Below, piece after piece: positions 25,601-35,264 of a DNA stretch of 64,000 bases. Made by a program: the position numbers and the translations under genes. Numbering within the stretch: the first letter of the stretch is position 1; every line of letters begins with the position of its first letter. A model generated the notes under the pieces. It searched no databases, was not told the origin of the DNA, and saw only the letters and a list, made by a program, of their open reading frames with translations. Location of the stretch: contig NZ_JAPSIY010000001.1 of assembly GCF_031178445.1 (NCBI RefSeq), positions 124,001 through 188,000 on the forward strand. Reading direction: 5' to 3'. The DNA is from Microbacterium sp. (GTDB lineage Bacteria > Actinomycetota > Actinomycetes > Actinomycetales > Microbacteriaceae).

Positions 25601-28493
25601 TCGAGGCCTTGTCGATCTCCAGCACGCCGGTGGGCGGCGGGCAGCCGGTGACGGTCTGCGGGAGACCGTACTGGCTCACGGCACCGGCGGCGAGAGGGAA
25701 GCCCGAGGCGACGAAGCCGGGGTCGGCGGCATCCGGCTCCTCAACGACGCCGAGCGAGGTGGCGTTGAGGTTCGCGACGTACATCCTGCCGTCGGGCGCA
25801 CGGCGGATCTGCCCACCGTACGTGCCGATCAGTCCCAGATTCTGCTCGGTGGCTTTCACTTCGGGGCCGGTCGATGCGCCCGCGACCTCGTAGCGGTACA
25901 GCTGAGCGCCGCCGAAGATCTTGGTTGCGTAGACATACCGTCCGTCGGGCGAGAATTCGGCGTTGTATCCCATACCGCCCGATCCCACTGTGGTGGGAAG
26001 CGACCACTGGTACTCCTGGAACAGCTGCCCTGTCTCGGCGTTGAACTTCAGAATGCGGACCGTGGTGGGAAGGTTCCCGACGCTGCCGCCGCTCGCGTTC
26101 CATCGGGCTGTGAGCGCCACCGCGCTGGTGTAATCGGCGCTGAACGCCAGCGAGCCGTATCCGTGGAAGTTGTTCGAAGGCATCACGTTCACAACGGCGG
26201 TGCCGGTCACCGGTCCGTCCGCATCGAACTCGTACGCCAGGATGTTCGGCGAGTTGTTCGTGTGCGTCAGCACCCAGAATCCGGTGCCGTCGGCGTTGGG
26301 AACCGCGGTCACCGCTTCGGAGGCCGTCGCGGCAGCCCCGAGCGGCACGTTCTTGACGTCGGTGACGTCACCGAGGCCGCCGTTGAGGCTCATGTCGATC
26401 ATCGAGTAGGTGAGGCTTCCGTTCGGCGCGGTGCCCACGTCGGTGCTCGTCGCCACGACGAAGTACTTGCCGGGCTGCCCGAGCGCGGGGAAGGCGGCGA
26501 CCGTCTGCGTGGCGGAGCGGTTGCCCAGCAGACCGGTGCCGTTCGGCATCGGCTCGCTGTTGCGGTCGAAGACCTCCTGACCGTTGCTCCAGAACTGCAG
26601 TGCGCCCGAGGTGTCGGTCACGACGGTGGAGCCTTCGCGGGTGATCTGACTGCCAGTGAACGGCTCGGCCGCGCTTCCCGAGGTTCCGAAGTCGACGGCG
26701 CCGTTCTGCCCGAAGAACCAGAACCGCTCGGTGGCGCGAGTCTGCTCGGCCGTACAGACCGCCGGCAGGGGGAGCGCGGCGATCGTGACCGCGTGGTCCT
26801 CGACCTCGCCCGCCGCGGCGGATCCCGTCGCGGAGGGCGCGGCGACGGCGCCGGGGAAGAGTCGGAAGCGCGCGAACGTGTCGGCGACCGTCGTGCCACC
26901 CGGGAACGTGAGGTCGTACGACGCTGTGCCGCTCGCAGCGGGAACGCTCACCGTCGCGAGCTCATCGGCGTCGAACGCACCGCTGCCGTCGAGGTCGATC
27001 CATCCCGCGAGCGTCGCGACGGCATCCGTGTCGTTGGTCGCTGACACCGCGACGGTCGAGCCGGCCCCCGGAACGATCTCGATGGTGTCCACAGCGTCCT
27101 CGTCGGACGCGTCGGTGCGGTCGTCACCGTCGGCGGCATCCGTCGGCTGGCCGTCCTCCTCGGCGTCGACGGTCTCACCGAGCATCAGCGGAGCGGTGTT
27201 CGTCTCGGCGTCGTACTCGAGGATCCGGTGCTGCGCGCCGTTCGCCGCGAGCGTCGTGTTGTGCGAATCGGGCGCATCACCGAAGTCGCGGTACGGGATC
27301 GCGGTGTTGGTGATCTCGCAGCGGATGTCGTCGCCGATCGCGGGTGCGAGCGTCTTGGTGGTTCCCGAGCCGTCCGGGAGGACCGTCGTGCTTCCCGCGG
27401 TCACGTTGACGCAGTTCCAGGCCGTGGTGTAGTCGCTCAGGTCGGTGGACGAGGTGGGCGTCGCGGTCTCCGCGAGTGTGTAGACAGCGCCGGTGGAGCG
27501 CGGCAGCACGGTGACCGCGCCGGTCGTCGCGTTGCTCGCGGTTCCCGTTGAAGCGGTGCCGAGCACTGCATCCTCGGGCGATGTGACGGAGATGTCGAAG
27601 GAGTCGTCGGCGTCCCAGCGGTCGGCGATGGTCTTCGTCAGCGAGACCTTCGCTGTCTGGATTCCGATGGCGATGCCTGAGCGGGCGTGCGTCTGCCACT
27701 GGGTCGAGAACACCGTGGGGGAGTCGGCGGCGACGAGCAGGGCAGTCGACTTCCCTCCGGCCGTGCTCGATCCCCCGCTGCCGGTACCTGCGCAGCTGAT
27801 CTGCGTGGTCCCGACGCCGACCGGGTCCTTGCAGCCCCAGGAGCCCTCCGGGCGCAGCCGCTCGATCTCGGTCAGGGCCTTATCCGAGGTCCACACGAAG
27901 GATTCGCCCTGAACGTTGTCCTCGGTGTCCGCGGCGACGAAGGAGTAGCCGATGACCGCATTGCCTTCGGAGTCGACGACCTCGATGTCGTCGAATGTGA
28001 GGGTGGCGCCCTTCACTCCGGCCGGCGACGGCAGGCTGTACAGGGTGTTCTCACCGGGCACACCCCGGTACGCGTCGCTGCCGAAGGCGAAGCGCTGCTC
28101 GAGCGGGGTGCTGCGCGTCTCCATGTGCATCTCGACGGCGCCGGGCACGTCGGTGACCTTGACGTCGAAGCGTGCGATGTAGCCGCCCTCGAGCACGATC
28201 TCCATCGGCTGACCCTCGTCCGAGCGGGCCTGCGTCTCGTCGAAGGCGGAGAAGTCGAACCAGCAGATCGTCGACGCGTGGGCGCCGTTGTCCGCCGAGG
28301 AATCGGCATAGCCGCAGCCTTCTGCCGCGGCCTGCGCCGGCGCGGGGGCGGCGATGGCCCCGAGCCCCGCCGTCAGCAGACCCGCGACGAGTGCGAACAC
28401 CGCACCGGATGCCGCCCCTCGTCGGAACGGACCGATCCGATCGTACAGGCCCCTGCGGCGCGAGTTCTTCGGCGCACTCTCACGTCGTCCCAC
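22623..28493 (-). CDS. Giant surface protein with CshA-like, GEVED and seven DUF11 domains
   Basis: A predicted secreted protein of about 1,956 residues. Order: basic N-terminus and signal peptide ending in APAQAAAEG; a CshA-like N-terminal domain to about residue 300; a GEVED domain that opens with DFGDAPDSH and closes with GEVEDHAVTI (about 400-575); a propeller-like region of the DUF6923 kind to about 960; seven DUF11-type repeats of 120-140 residues; then LAITGGG, one membrane helix and RRRRSE. Every repeat carries a VxYxxxV strand and a D-D-(L/M)-x-x-V-(L/I/V)-DDA signature. It is probably an adhesin or wall stalk. The GTG at 28493, 3 nt after GGGGGAG, is preferred; a GTG at 28517 is possible. 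Confidence 0.85.
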   Translation of the reverse strand: MGRRESAPKNSRRRGLYDRIGPFRRGAASGAVFALVAGLLTAGLGAIAAPAPAQAAAEGCGYADSSADNGAHASTICWFDFSAFDETQARSDEGQPMEIVLEGGYIARFDVKVTDVPGAVEMHMETRSTPLEQRFAFGSDAYRGVPGENTLYSLPSPAGVKGATLTFDDIEVVDSEGNAVIGYSFVAADTEDNVQGESFVWTSDKALTEIERLRPEGSWGCKDPVGVGTTQISCAGTGSGGSSTAGGKSTALLVAADSPTVFSTQWQTHARSGIAIGIQTAKVSLTKTIADRWDADDSFDISVTSPEDAVLGTASTGTASNATTGAVTVLPRSTGAVYTLAETATPTSSTDLSDYTTAWNCVNVTAGSTTVLPDGSGTTKTLAPAIGDDIRCEITNTAIPYRDFGDAPDSHNTTLAANGAQHRILEYDAETNTAPLMLGETVDAEEDGQPTDAADGDDRTDASDEDAVDTIEIVPGAGSTVAVSATNDTDAVATLAGWIDLDGSGAFDADELATVSVPAASGTASYDLTFPGGTTVADTFARFRLFPGAVAAPSATGSAAAGEVEDHAVTIAALPLPAVCTAEQTRATERFWFFGQNGAVDFGTSGSAAEPFTGSQITREGSTVVTDTSGALQFWSNGQEVFDRNSEPMPNGTGLLGNRSATQTVAAFPALGQPGKYFVVATSTDVGTAPNGSLTYSMIDMSLNGGLGDVTDVKNVPLGAAATASEAVTAVPNADGTGFWVLTHTNNSPNILAYEFDADGPVTGTAVVNVMPSNNFHGYGSLAFSADYTSAVALTARWNASGGSVGNLPTTVRILKFNAETGQLFQEYQWSLPTTVGSGGMGYNAEFSPDGRYVYATKIFGGAQLYRYEVAGASTGPEVKATEQNLGLIGTYGGQIRRAPDGRMYVANLNATSLGVVEEPDAADPGFVASGFPLAAGAVSQYGLPQTVTGCPPPTGVLEIDKASTMTADSRPGDTVEYTLTVENTGAGDFTAEHPAVVFDDLTAVVDDAVYNDDAAAAASDGGDAPAPAFLAPAHLSWAGPIAAGESVEITYSVTLGSAGDGIVRNVAWQPQTPPPTGELPTTPACDPAGEEGVDPVTGEACASVENAMPRVSVSKTSDVTDLPADGGEVTYSVTVRNEGPGVYTDDAPARVTDDLSAVLDDAEFGEILTPSTGAAFDAEKQELTWSGPLEAGENVTISYTVTYDATTGDNILFNEACVPANQVAPGSENCASVRIPAAELQVMKSVDPADGTPVEAGQPLTYTIEFRSLGQTAAVVDKIDDLAGVLDDASLVGDSIAVDGNGLSAVLEGTDLIITGAVPAGEVTTVSYSVTVNAHADQGDHVLGNVVQNADGSCDVEGCPETTNPIRHFAVTKSATPVEGVQPGDVVEYTITVTNDGEADYTAVAPAGVRDDMSDVLDDASYNRDAEAISSTGAVIPGPAFAAEVLTWAGPLPVGEVVTITYSVTVTNQGDADLVNSASPVCGAGVICDPSTPPVEVLLPRITPDKTSDPASGSDVAAGAVITYTLTFTNDGQATGEVGATDDLSDVIDDAALTGDPQVDLEGVSAVYDADAQTIRVEGALAPGQVVTVTYAVTVGADGERGDNIVGNVLTADTPPYACAEDDEDCAPFAPPITEHRVGELDDWKTADPASGGAVQPGQVVTYTLHFENTGEAPVAVDREDVLTQVLDDATMTSAPESSDAALTVSAIADSRFGIAGSLEPGELVTVTYQVTVNADGERGDDRLGNVLVNAGEEPPTECAPADQERPDCTVNHVSFVVASKSADPADGTAVEQGRQVTYTLSFRNVSTNADAPAAPVDFTDHMANVLDDATVTGAPRSSDESVAASMSEDTIRVTGEVASGATVTVTYTVTVKSWEQQGDHLLGNVIAVTGEEPVCAPGSDLCTSHELTPPQPLAITGGGIAWGAAITALALLILGGGAVLFSRRRRSEIATSES

Positions 28494-28688
28494 GGTCTCC
28501 CCCGTCACGCTTCGCACCGCCCCTGCCCGGAGCGGCGAACCTCGTCACGGAGTCGCCTCCGTGATCGTCTCGGTGCGCACACCACGGAGCGCACTAGGAT
28601 CATCAAAGCGAATCGACGAGGAATCAAGAAGCAGACGCGTCGAATTCACCCCAGCTTCACCCCAGCGTCGTGACGCTCGACAGCGCGA

Positions 28689-28722
28689 AGCGGCCCGCAC
28701 GCGGAGGCGCGAACGGGCCGCT
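28689..28722. terminator. Terminator hairpin after clpB
   Basis: AGCGGCCCG (28689-28697) and CGGGCCGCT (28714-28722) form a perfect 9-bp stem 14 nt beyond the clpB stop codon on the minus strand. It separates clpB from the DUF11 gene promoter. Confidence 0.8.
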
Positions 28723-28735
28723 CCTCGCCGGAGGC

Positions 28736-30883
<2,148 letters not shown>

Positions 30884-30912
30884 CCGATTCCTCCTGAGGA
30901 GACTCCTTCAAA

Positions 30913-30933
30913 GTTGAGTGGCTTCGACTCAAG
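30913..30933. promoter_or_regulatory. HAIR element (HspR operator) of clpB
   Basis: GTTGAGT at 30913-30919, 7 nt, and ACTCAAG at 30927-30933. On the minus strand this reads CTTGAGT-N7-ACTCAAC, matching the known HspR consensus CTTGAGT-N7-ACTCAAG at 13 of 14 positions. It lies 30 bp upstream of the clpB start. Confidence 0.93.
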
Positions 30934-30977
30934 TTTAGCAGTCGTCCTCAGGTTGGGGGGTAGCAGGAACGCGTCCG

Positions 30978-32183
30978 TCAGCGGCGCGCAGAGATCACCG
31001 CATCCCAGATGCCATCGGCGACATCCCGCTTCGATCCGGCAGCCGTTGCGATCACGGCTCCGCCCTCGCCGATCACCTGCACCGCGTTCTCAGCGGCCTC
31101 GAAGCCCTGCTGCCAGCCGACCTCGTTCACCACCAGCAGGTCGACACCCTTGCGTTCGCGCTTGCGGCGCGCCCGGTCGAGAAGGTCCGCCTCGTCGCGA
31201 GGCGTCTCGGCGGCGAAGGCGATGATCGTCTGCCCCGGCATCCGGGATGCCGCGAGGCCCGCGACGATGTCGTCGTTCTCGACGAGTTCGATGCTGCGCA
31301 GTCGCCCTGATTCCTTGGTGAGCTTGCCGTCGGCCACCTCGGCAGGCCGATAGTCGGCCACTGCGGCCGCCATCACCACCACGTCGGCATCCGCCGCGGC
31401 ATCTCGCATGGCCGCTCCGAGTTCGGCCGCGGTGTCCGATCGCACGATGCGGATCGACGGATGCTGCACGGCTTCCGCCAGCACCTCCTCTTCGATGTGC
31501 GCGGTGACGAGCGTGACGTCCGCGCCACGTTCGGCGGCCGCGACGGCGAGCGCGGCGCCCTGCCGTCCGCTGGAGCGGTTGCCGAGGAAGCGCACCGGGT
31601 CGAGCGGCTCGCGGGTGCCACCCGCCGAGACGGCCACCCGCACATCGGCCAGGTCCCGTGGGCGCAGGAGCCCGAGGGCGGTGGCGAAGATCTGCTCAGG
31701 CTCGAGCATCCGTCCCGGACCCGCGTCGCCGCCGGTGAGCTCGCCGTCGGCTGGACCGAGGATCGCCACCCCTCGCCCGCGCAGGGTCTCGACGTTCGCT
31801 CTGGTCGCCGGATGCCGCCACATCTCGGTGTGCATGGCGGGAGCGATCGCCACGGGCGCGGTGGTGGCGAGCAGCGTCGTGCCGAGCAGGTCATCCGCGA
31901 GCCCCGCCGCCATCTTCGCGATGGTGTTCGCGGTCGCGGGCGCGACGACCACCAGGTCGGCGGCCTGGCCGAGCGCGACGTGTCGCACCTTCGCGACGTC
32001 GTCATGCACGCTCGTCGTGACGGCGTTGCGGCTGATCGACTCCCAGGTGGGCAGGCCGACGAAGCGCAGCGCGTCTTCGGTGGGCACGACCGTCACCTCA
32101 TGACCCGCCTTGATGAGCAGGCGCACCAGGTGCACCGTCTTGTACGCGGCGATGCCGCCTGTGACTCCGACGACGATGTTCAC
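30978..32183 (-). CDS. coaBC: Bifunctional phosphopantothenoylcysteine decarboxylase/phosphopantothenate-cysteine ligase
   Basis: CoaBC makes 4'-phosphopantetheine for coenzyme A. The 401-residue protein has the flavoprotein CoaC half (GVTGGIAAYKTVHLVR; active-site His in VRHVALGQAADLVVVAPATA) and the CoaB half (FLGNRSSGRQGAALAVAA, AAAVADYRPAEVADGKLTKE). In the decarboxylase motif PxMNxxMW the Asn position is His here: PAMHTEMW. The GTG at 32183 is chosen because the fold begins with NIVVGVTGG immediately after it. Confidence 0.93.
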   Translation of the reverse strand: MNIVVGVTGGIAAYKTVHLVRLLIKAGHEVTVVPTEDALRFVGLPTWESISRNAVTTSVHDDVAKVRHVALGQAADLVVVAPATANTIAKMAAGLADDLLGTTLLATTAPVAIAPAMHTEMWRHPATRANVETLRGRGVAILGPADGELTGGDAGPGRMLEPEQIFATALGLLRPRDLADVRVAVSAGGTREPLDPVRFLGNRSSGRQGAALAVAAAERGADVTLVTAHIEEEVLAEAVQHPSIRIVRSDTAAELGAAMRDAAADADVVVMAAAVADYRPAEVADGKLTKESGRLRSIELVENDDIVAGLAASRMPGQTIIAFAAETPRDEADLLDRARRKRERKGVDLLVVNEVGWQQGFEAAENAVQVIGEGGAVIATAAGSKRDVADGIWDAVISARR

Positions 32184-32211
32184 GCTTCGATTCTGCCCCA
32201 GCGACTCGACG

Positions 32212-33069
32212 TCAGCGCAGAAAGTCCGCGATGGCTCGCGCGACGGCGTCCGGAGCTTCTTCTGCCATGTGGTGGCCACTGTCGATCCCGTGCCCTGCAA
32301 CGCGGTCGGCCCACCGCCGCCAGACGACACGTGGATCGCCGACGAGCTCCTCCAGATCGTCGCGCAGCGACCACAACGAGAGCACGGGCATTGCGAGTCG
32401 TCGGCCCGCCGCGCGATCGGCGCGTTCGTGATCGGCGTCGATGGTCACGCCGGCACGGTAGTCCTCCAGCATCGCGAGCACCACGTGCGGCTGGCGGACG
32501 GCTTCCCGCCATTCCGCATGGTTCTCGGCGCCCATGATCTCGGGGTCGCCGCGGTACCACGCGTCGGGGTCGGCGTTGATCACACGCTCTGGCACCTCCG
32601 GCTGCGCGTAGAAGAACCAGTGCCACCAGTGCAGGGCGAATCGGGTGCCGCCCTCGTCGAGATGCTGCGTCAGCGGCACCCCGTCGAAGACGCCGAGAGC
32701 ACTGACGCGGTCGGGGTGATCCAGCGCGAGCCGGAACGCGACATAGCTGCCGCGGTCATGCCCCACGACGGCGAACCTCCGATGGCCGAGTCGCTGCATC
32801 AGCACCACCATGTCCGTGGCGACGGCGCGCTTGGAGTGCGCCGAGTGATCCGCGCTCGGGGACGGGGCGATCGAGCGGCCGTACCCTGGCATGTCCGGAC
32901 AGACCACCGCGAACCCCGCGTCGACGAGCATCGGCGCTACACGATGCCACGTGGCCGACGTGCGCGGATGCCCGTGCAGCAGCAGCACCGGCATCCCCGC
33001 GCCGCCATGCCTGACAAGCAGCCGGGCGCGCCCGGTGTCGACGACCTCTTCAGCGAACCCTTCGAACAC
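32212..33069 (-). CDS. Alpha/beta hydrolase, fluoroacetate-dehalogenase-like
   Basis: The 285-residue protein resembles haloacid/fluoroacetate dehalogenases and epoxide hydrolases. It has the oxyanion-hole HGHPRTSATW, nucleophile Asp105 in VGHDRGSYVAFR, a cap-domain HW pair in HWWHWFFYAQP, the DYRAGVTID acidic residue and the final His in DSGHHMAEEAP. Fluoroacetate dehalogenases carry DRGGR, with two Arg binding the carboxylate; here the second Arg position is Tyr, so another halide, ester or epoxide substrate is more likely. GGAGGAGG precedes the GTG at 33069. The promoter region holds the second twin-palindrome element. Confidence 0.85.
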   Translation of the reverse strand: MFEGFAEEVVDTGRARLLVRHGGAGMPVLLLHGHPRTSATWHRVAPMLVDAGFAVVCPDMPGYGRSIAPSPSADHSAHSKRAVATDMVVLMQRLGHRRFAVVGHDRGSYVAFRLALDHPDRVSALGVFDGVPLTQHLDEGGTRFALHWWHWFFYAQPEVPERVINADPDAWYRGDPEIMGAENHAEWREAVRQPHVVLAMLEDYRAGVTIDADHERADRAAGRRLAMPVLSLWSLRDDLEELVGDPRVVWRRWADRVAGHGIDSGHHMAEEAPDAVARAIADFLR

Positions 33070-33120
33070 CGTCGACCTCCTCCGGCCGTGTCTGCAGCGG
33101 CCATCACCCCCCGGGACGCG

Positions 33121-33196
33121 GCGCAACTCCGCAGATCTGCAGTATCTCGCAGCATCCGGCCCGGTTGTCTGCGAGGTTATGCAGATCTGCGGCGCT
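33121..33196. promoter_or_regulatory. Twin-palindrome element, copy B
   Basis: GCAGATCTGC at 33131-33140 and again at 33181-33190, 50 bp apart, between the divergent hydrolase (start 33069) and NRDE (start 33249) genes. Read on the minus strand, the internal TCGCAGA and GCGAGAT heptamers and the trailing GGAGTT occupy the same positions as in copy A at 175-240. Relative to the NRDE gene the orientation is the same as copy A has to the ROK gene. Confidence 0.6.
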
Positions 33197-33248
33197 GCGA
33201 CAGCGCGGGCAAGCCTGCAAGGCTCTCGCGGCTCCTAGACTCGATCTC

Positions 33249-33965
33249 ATGTGCACGGTCGTGATCGATGTCGCGGATGGCGCAGCGCGACTGCTCGCCG
33301 TGCGCGATGAAGACCCGCAGCGACCCTGGGATGACCTCGGCGAGTGGTGGCCTGACAGCTACCCGGGGGTGATCGGCATCCGCGATCGCCGAGCGGGCGG
33401 CGCCTGGCTCGCACTCGACCCTCGCGGCGGTCGGCTCGCCGTGCTGCTCAATCGCGCCGATGTGGTCGACCTGCCCGAGGAGCGCGCGCTCTCGCGAGGT
33501 TCACTCGCGTTGGAGTCCGTCGCCGGCCGCCCGCCCGGGGACGGCCCGTTGCCGATGCACGGGTTCAACCTGCTCGAAGTCGGCCGCGACGGTTCGCGCG
33601 TGCTCTCGTGGGACGGCGTTGCGCTGCGCGAGACACCGGTGCCGCGGGGCGTCCACATGATCGCGCACGATGACCTCGACGACGCCCGCACGGCCCGCAT
33701 CGAGGAGTGGCTCCCCCGCTTCGCCGAGATCGAGCGCGAACTCGCGAACGCCGGTGCGGAGCCGGATGCCGAGTGGGCCGAACGCTGGATCGCGCTTCTG
33801 GCCGAGAGCGCGCATCTCTCGCCTGAGGATGATCGCGCCATCATCCGGGACAACAACGCACACGGCTACCCGACGATGTCGCTGCTCTACTGCACAGCCG
33901 AACTCTCCACCGAGAGCGCTGAGGTGCGATCGCACGTGCTGCCCACGCCCGGCAGCTGGACCTGA
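33249..33965 (+). CDS. NRDE family protein
   Basis: A 238-residue protein of the NRDE/TANGO2-like superfamily. It begins MCTVVIDV, where Cys2 would become the N-terminal nucleophile after Met removal, and contains LLAVRDEDPQRPW, which matches the Asn/Arg-Asp-Glu (NRDE) motif that names the family. The family fold is that of Ntn hydrolases, and its bacterial function is not established. A TAGACT hexamer (33236-33241) ends 7 nt before the ATG, pointing to a leaderless transcript that starts just beyond the twin-palindrome element. Confidence 0.83.
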   Translation: MCTVVIDVADGAARLLAVRDEDPQRPWDDLGEWWPDSYPGVIGIRDRRAGGAWLALDPRGGRLAVLLNRADVVDLPEERALSRGSLALESVAGRPPGDGPLPMHGFNLLEVGRDGSRVLSWDGVALRETPVPRGVHMIAHDDLDDARTARIEEWLPRFAEIERELANAGAEPDAEWAERWIALLAESAHLSPEDDRAIIRDNNAHGYPTMSLLYCTAELSTESAEVRSHVLPTPGSWT

Positions 33966-33972
33966 GGCCGGC

Positions 33973-34968
33973 TCAGACGGGCACCGGCATCCGCTCGTCA
34001 GACGGCATCATCTCGTCCGCGGCGCACGCGAACCGCGCGCGATAGGCGGTAGGCGTGGTGCCGAGCACACGGGTGAAGTTCTGCCGCAGGACGGCGGCCG
34101 ACCCGAATCCGCACTCCACCGCGATGCGCTCGAGCCCGTAGTCGGTACGCTCCAGCATCCGCTGGGCCTGGATCACCCTCTGTCTGGTCAGCCATGACGC
34201 CGGGGTGGCGCCGAACTCCGACTTGAACCGCCGAGCGAACGTGCGCGACGACATGTGGGCGCGACCGGCGAGCAGATCGACCGACAGATCGTCGCGGATG
34301 TTCTGCACCGCCCAGTCGGCCACCGCCGCCAGCGAGCCGCTGGCCTCGACAGGGATGGGCCGGTCGATGTACTGCGCCTGTCCGCCGTCGCGCTGCGGCG
34401 GCACCACCATCCGTCTCGCGATGCGATTGGTTATCTCGGCGCCGAGCTCGATGCGCAGCAGGTGCAGGCAGGCGTCGATGCCGGCGGCGGTGCCCGCGCT
34501 GGTGATGATGTTGCCGTCCTGCACGAAGAGAACGTCGGGGTCGACGTCGATGGACGGATACATGGCTGCCAGCGTGTGCGCGTACATCCAGTGCGTGGTC
34601 GCACGACGGCCATCCAGCACGCCGGCGGCCGCCAGCACGAACGATCCACTGCAGACGCTCATCACCCACGCGTCGCGCGCGACGGCGGCACGGGCGAGGT
34701 CGACCAGACGCGGATCGATGCGGGTCCAGCTGGCGCGGGGCATCGGGCAGAACACGACGAGGTCGGCCTCGTACGCGAACGACAGATCATGCTCGACGTC
34801 GATCGCGAATCCGATCTTCGAGCGCACCAGCCCCGGGTCGGGTGTCACGATGCGGAAGTCGAAGTTCGGCACGCCGTCGTCGCTGCGGTCCAGGCCGAAC
34901 GCCTCGCAGGCGACGCCGAACTCGAAGGGCGCGAAGCCCTGATCGACAACACAGGCCACGGTCTTCAT
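33973..34968 (-). CDS. GlxA-type AraC family regulator (DJ-1/PfpI domain)
   Basis: This 331-residue regulator joins an N-terminal DJ-1/PfpI-like domain (residues about 1-190, with the nucleophile-elbow Cys in VMSVCSGSFVLAAAGVLDG) to a C-terminal AraC double helix-turn-helix (MSSRTFARRFKSEFGATPAS, then LERIAVECGFGSAAVLRQNF). Such regulators usually sense small metabolites. AGGAGG lies before the ATG at 34968. It is divergent from a 53-residue membrane protein gene. A pair of matching 16-bp half-sites flanks the gap between them. Confidence 0.9.
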   Translation of the reverse strand: MKTVACVVDQGFAPFEFGVACEAFGLDRSDDGVPNFDFRIVTPDPGLVRSKIGFAIDVEHDLSFAYEADLVVFCPMPRASWTRIDPRLVDLARAAVARDAWVMSVCSGSFVLAAAGVLDGRRATTHWMYAHTLAAMYPSIDVDPDVLFVQDGNIITSAGTAAGIDACLHLLRIELGAEITNRIARRMVVPPQRDGGQAQYIDRPIPVEASGSLAAVADWAVQNIRDDLSVDLLAGRAHMSSRTFARRFKSEFGATPASWLTRQRVIQAQRMLERTDYGLERIAVECGFGSAAVLRQNFTRVLGTTPTAYRARFACAADEMMPSDERMPVPV

Positions 34969-34981
34969 CGATCCTCCTGGA

Positions 34982-35054
34982 TGGCAGGAATCCTACGCAC
35001 ACCGTCACATCTGCCACTCGTGGCGGTCACAACGTGATCGTAGCATTTCTGCCA
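34982..35054. promoter_or_regulatory. Paired AraC-type operator half-sites
   Basis: TGGCAGGAATCCTACG at 34982-34997 and, inverted, CGTAGCATTTCTGCCA at 35039-35054 match at 14 of 16 positions and are 57 bp apart. A shorter CTGCCA copy lies at 35011-35016 between them. The right site overlaps the TAGCAT -10-like box and start codon of the small membrane protein gene; the left lies 14 bp from the regulator start. The layout fits looping control of both genes. Confidence 0.65.
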
Positions 35055-35215
35055 TGTTCATCGCCATCATCATCGCAGCCCTCGTGATCTGGGCCCTCAT
35101 CGCCACCGTGGTCGAGCTGCGCCGCGACGGATACCGTGCGGCACCGACCGAGTGGTCCCGCCTCGGCGGAGTCGAACCGCTGCAGCGCGCCGAATCGCAG
35201 AGCGCCTACCGCTGA
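35054..35215 (+). CDS. 53-residue single-pass membrane protein
   Basis: A short gene below usual length cut-offs. It encodes MFIAIIIAALVIWALIATVV (one membrane helix) followed by a 33-residue polar, Arg-rich tail, ELRRDGYRAAPTEWSRLG and beyond. TAGCAT (35041-35046) ends 7 nt before the ATG, and the start lies inside the right AraC half-site. The hydrophobic-then-basic layout and GC-rich third positions support real coding. No family was recognised. Confidence 0.72.
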   Translation: MFIAIIIAALVIWALIATVVELRRDGYRAAPTEWSRLGGVEPLQRAESQSAYR

Positions 35216-35264
35216 GCCTGCGTATGCGTCCGCTCATCGACGGAGCCGGACGGTGACACCCGGC

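Noticed and set aside
24387..27044. 885-codon open frame on the plus strand
   Set aside because: Antisense to the DUF11 repeat gene; composition is Gly/Arg/Val-rich without any recognisable fold.
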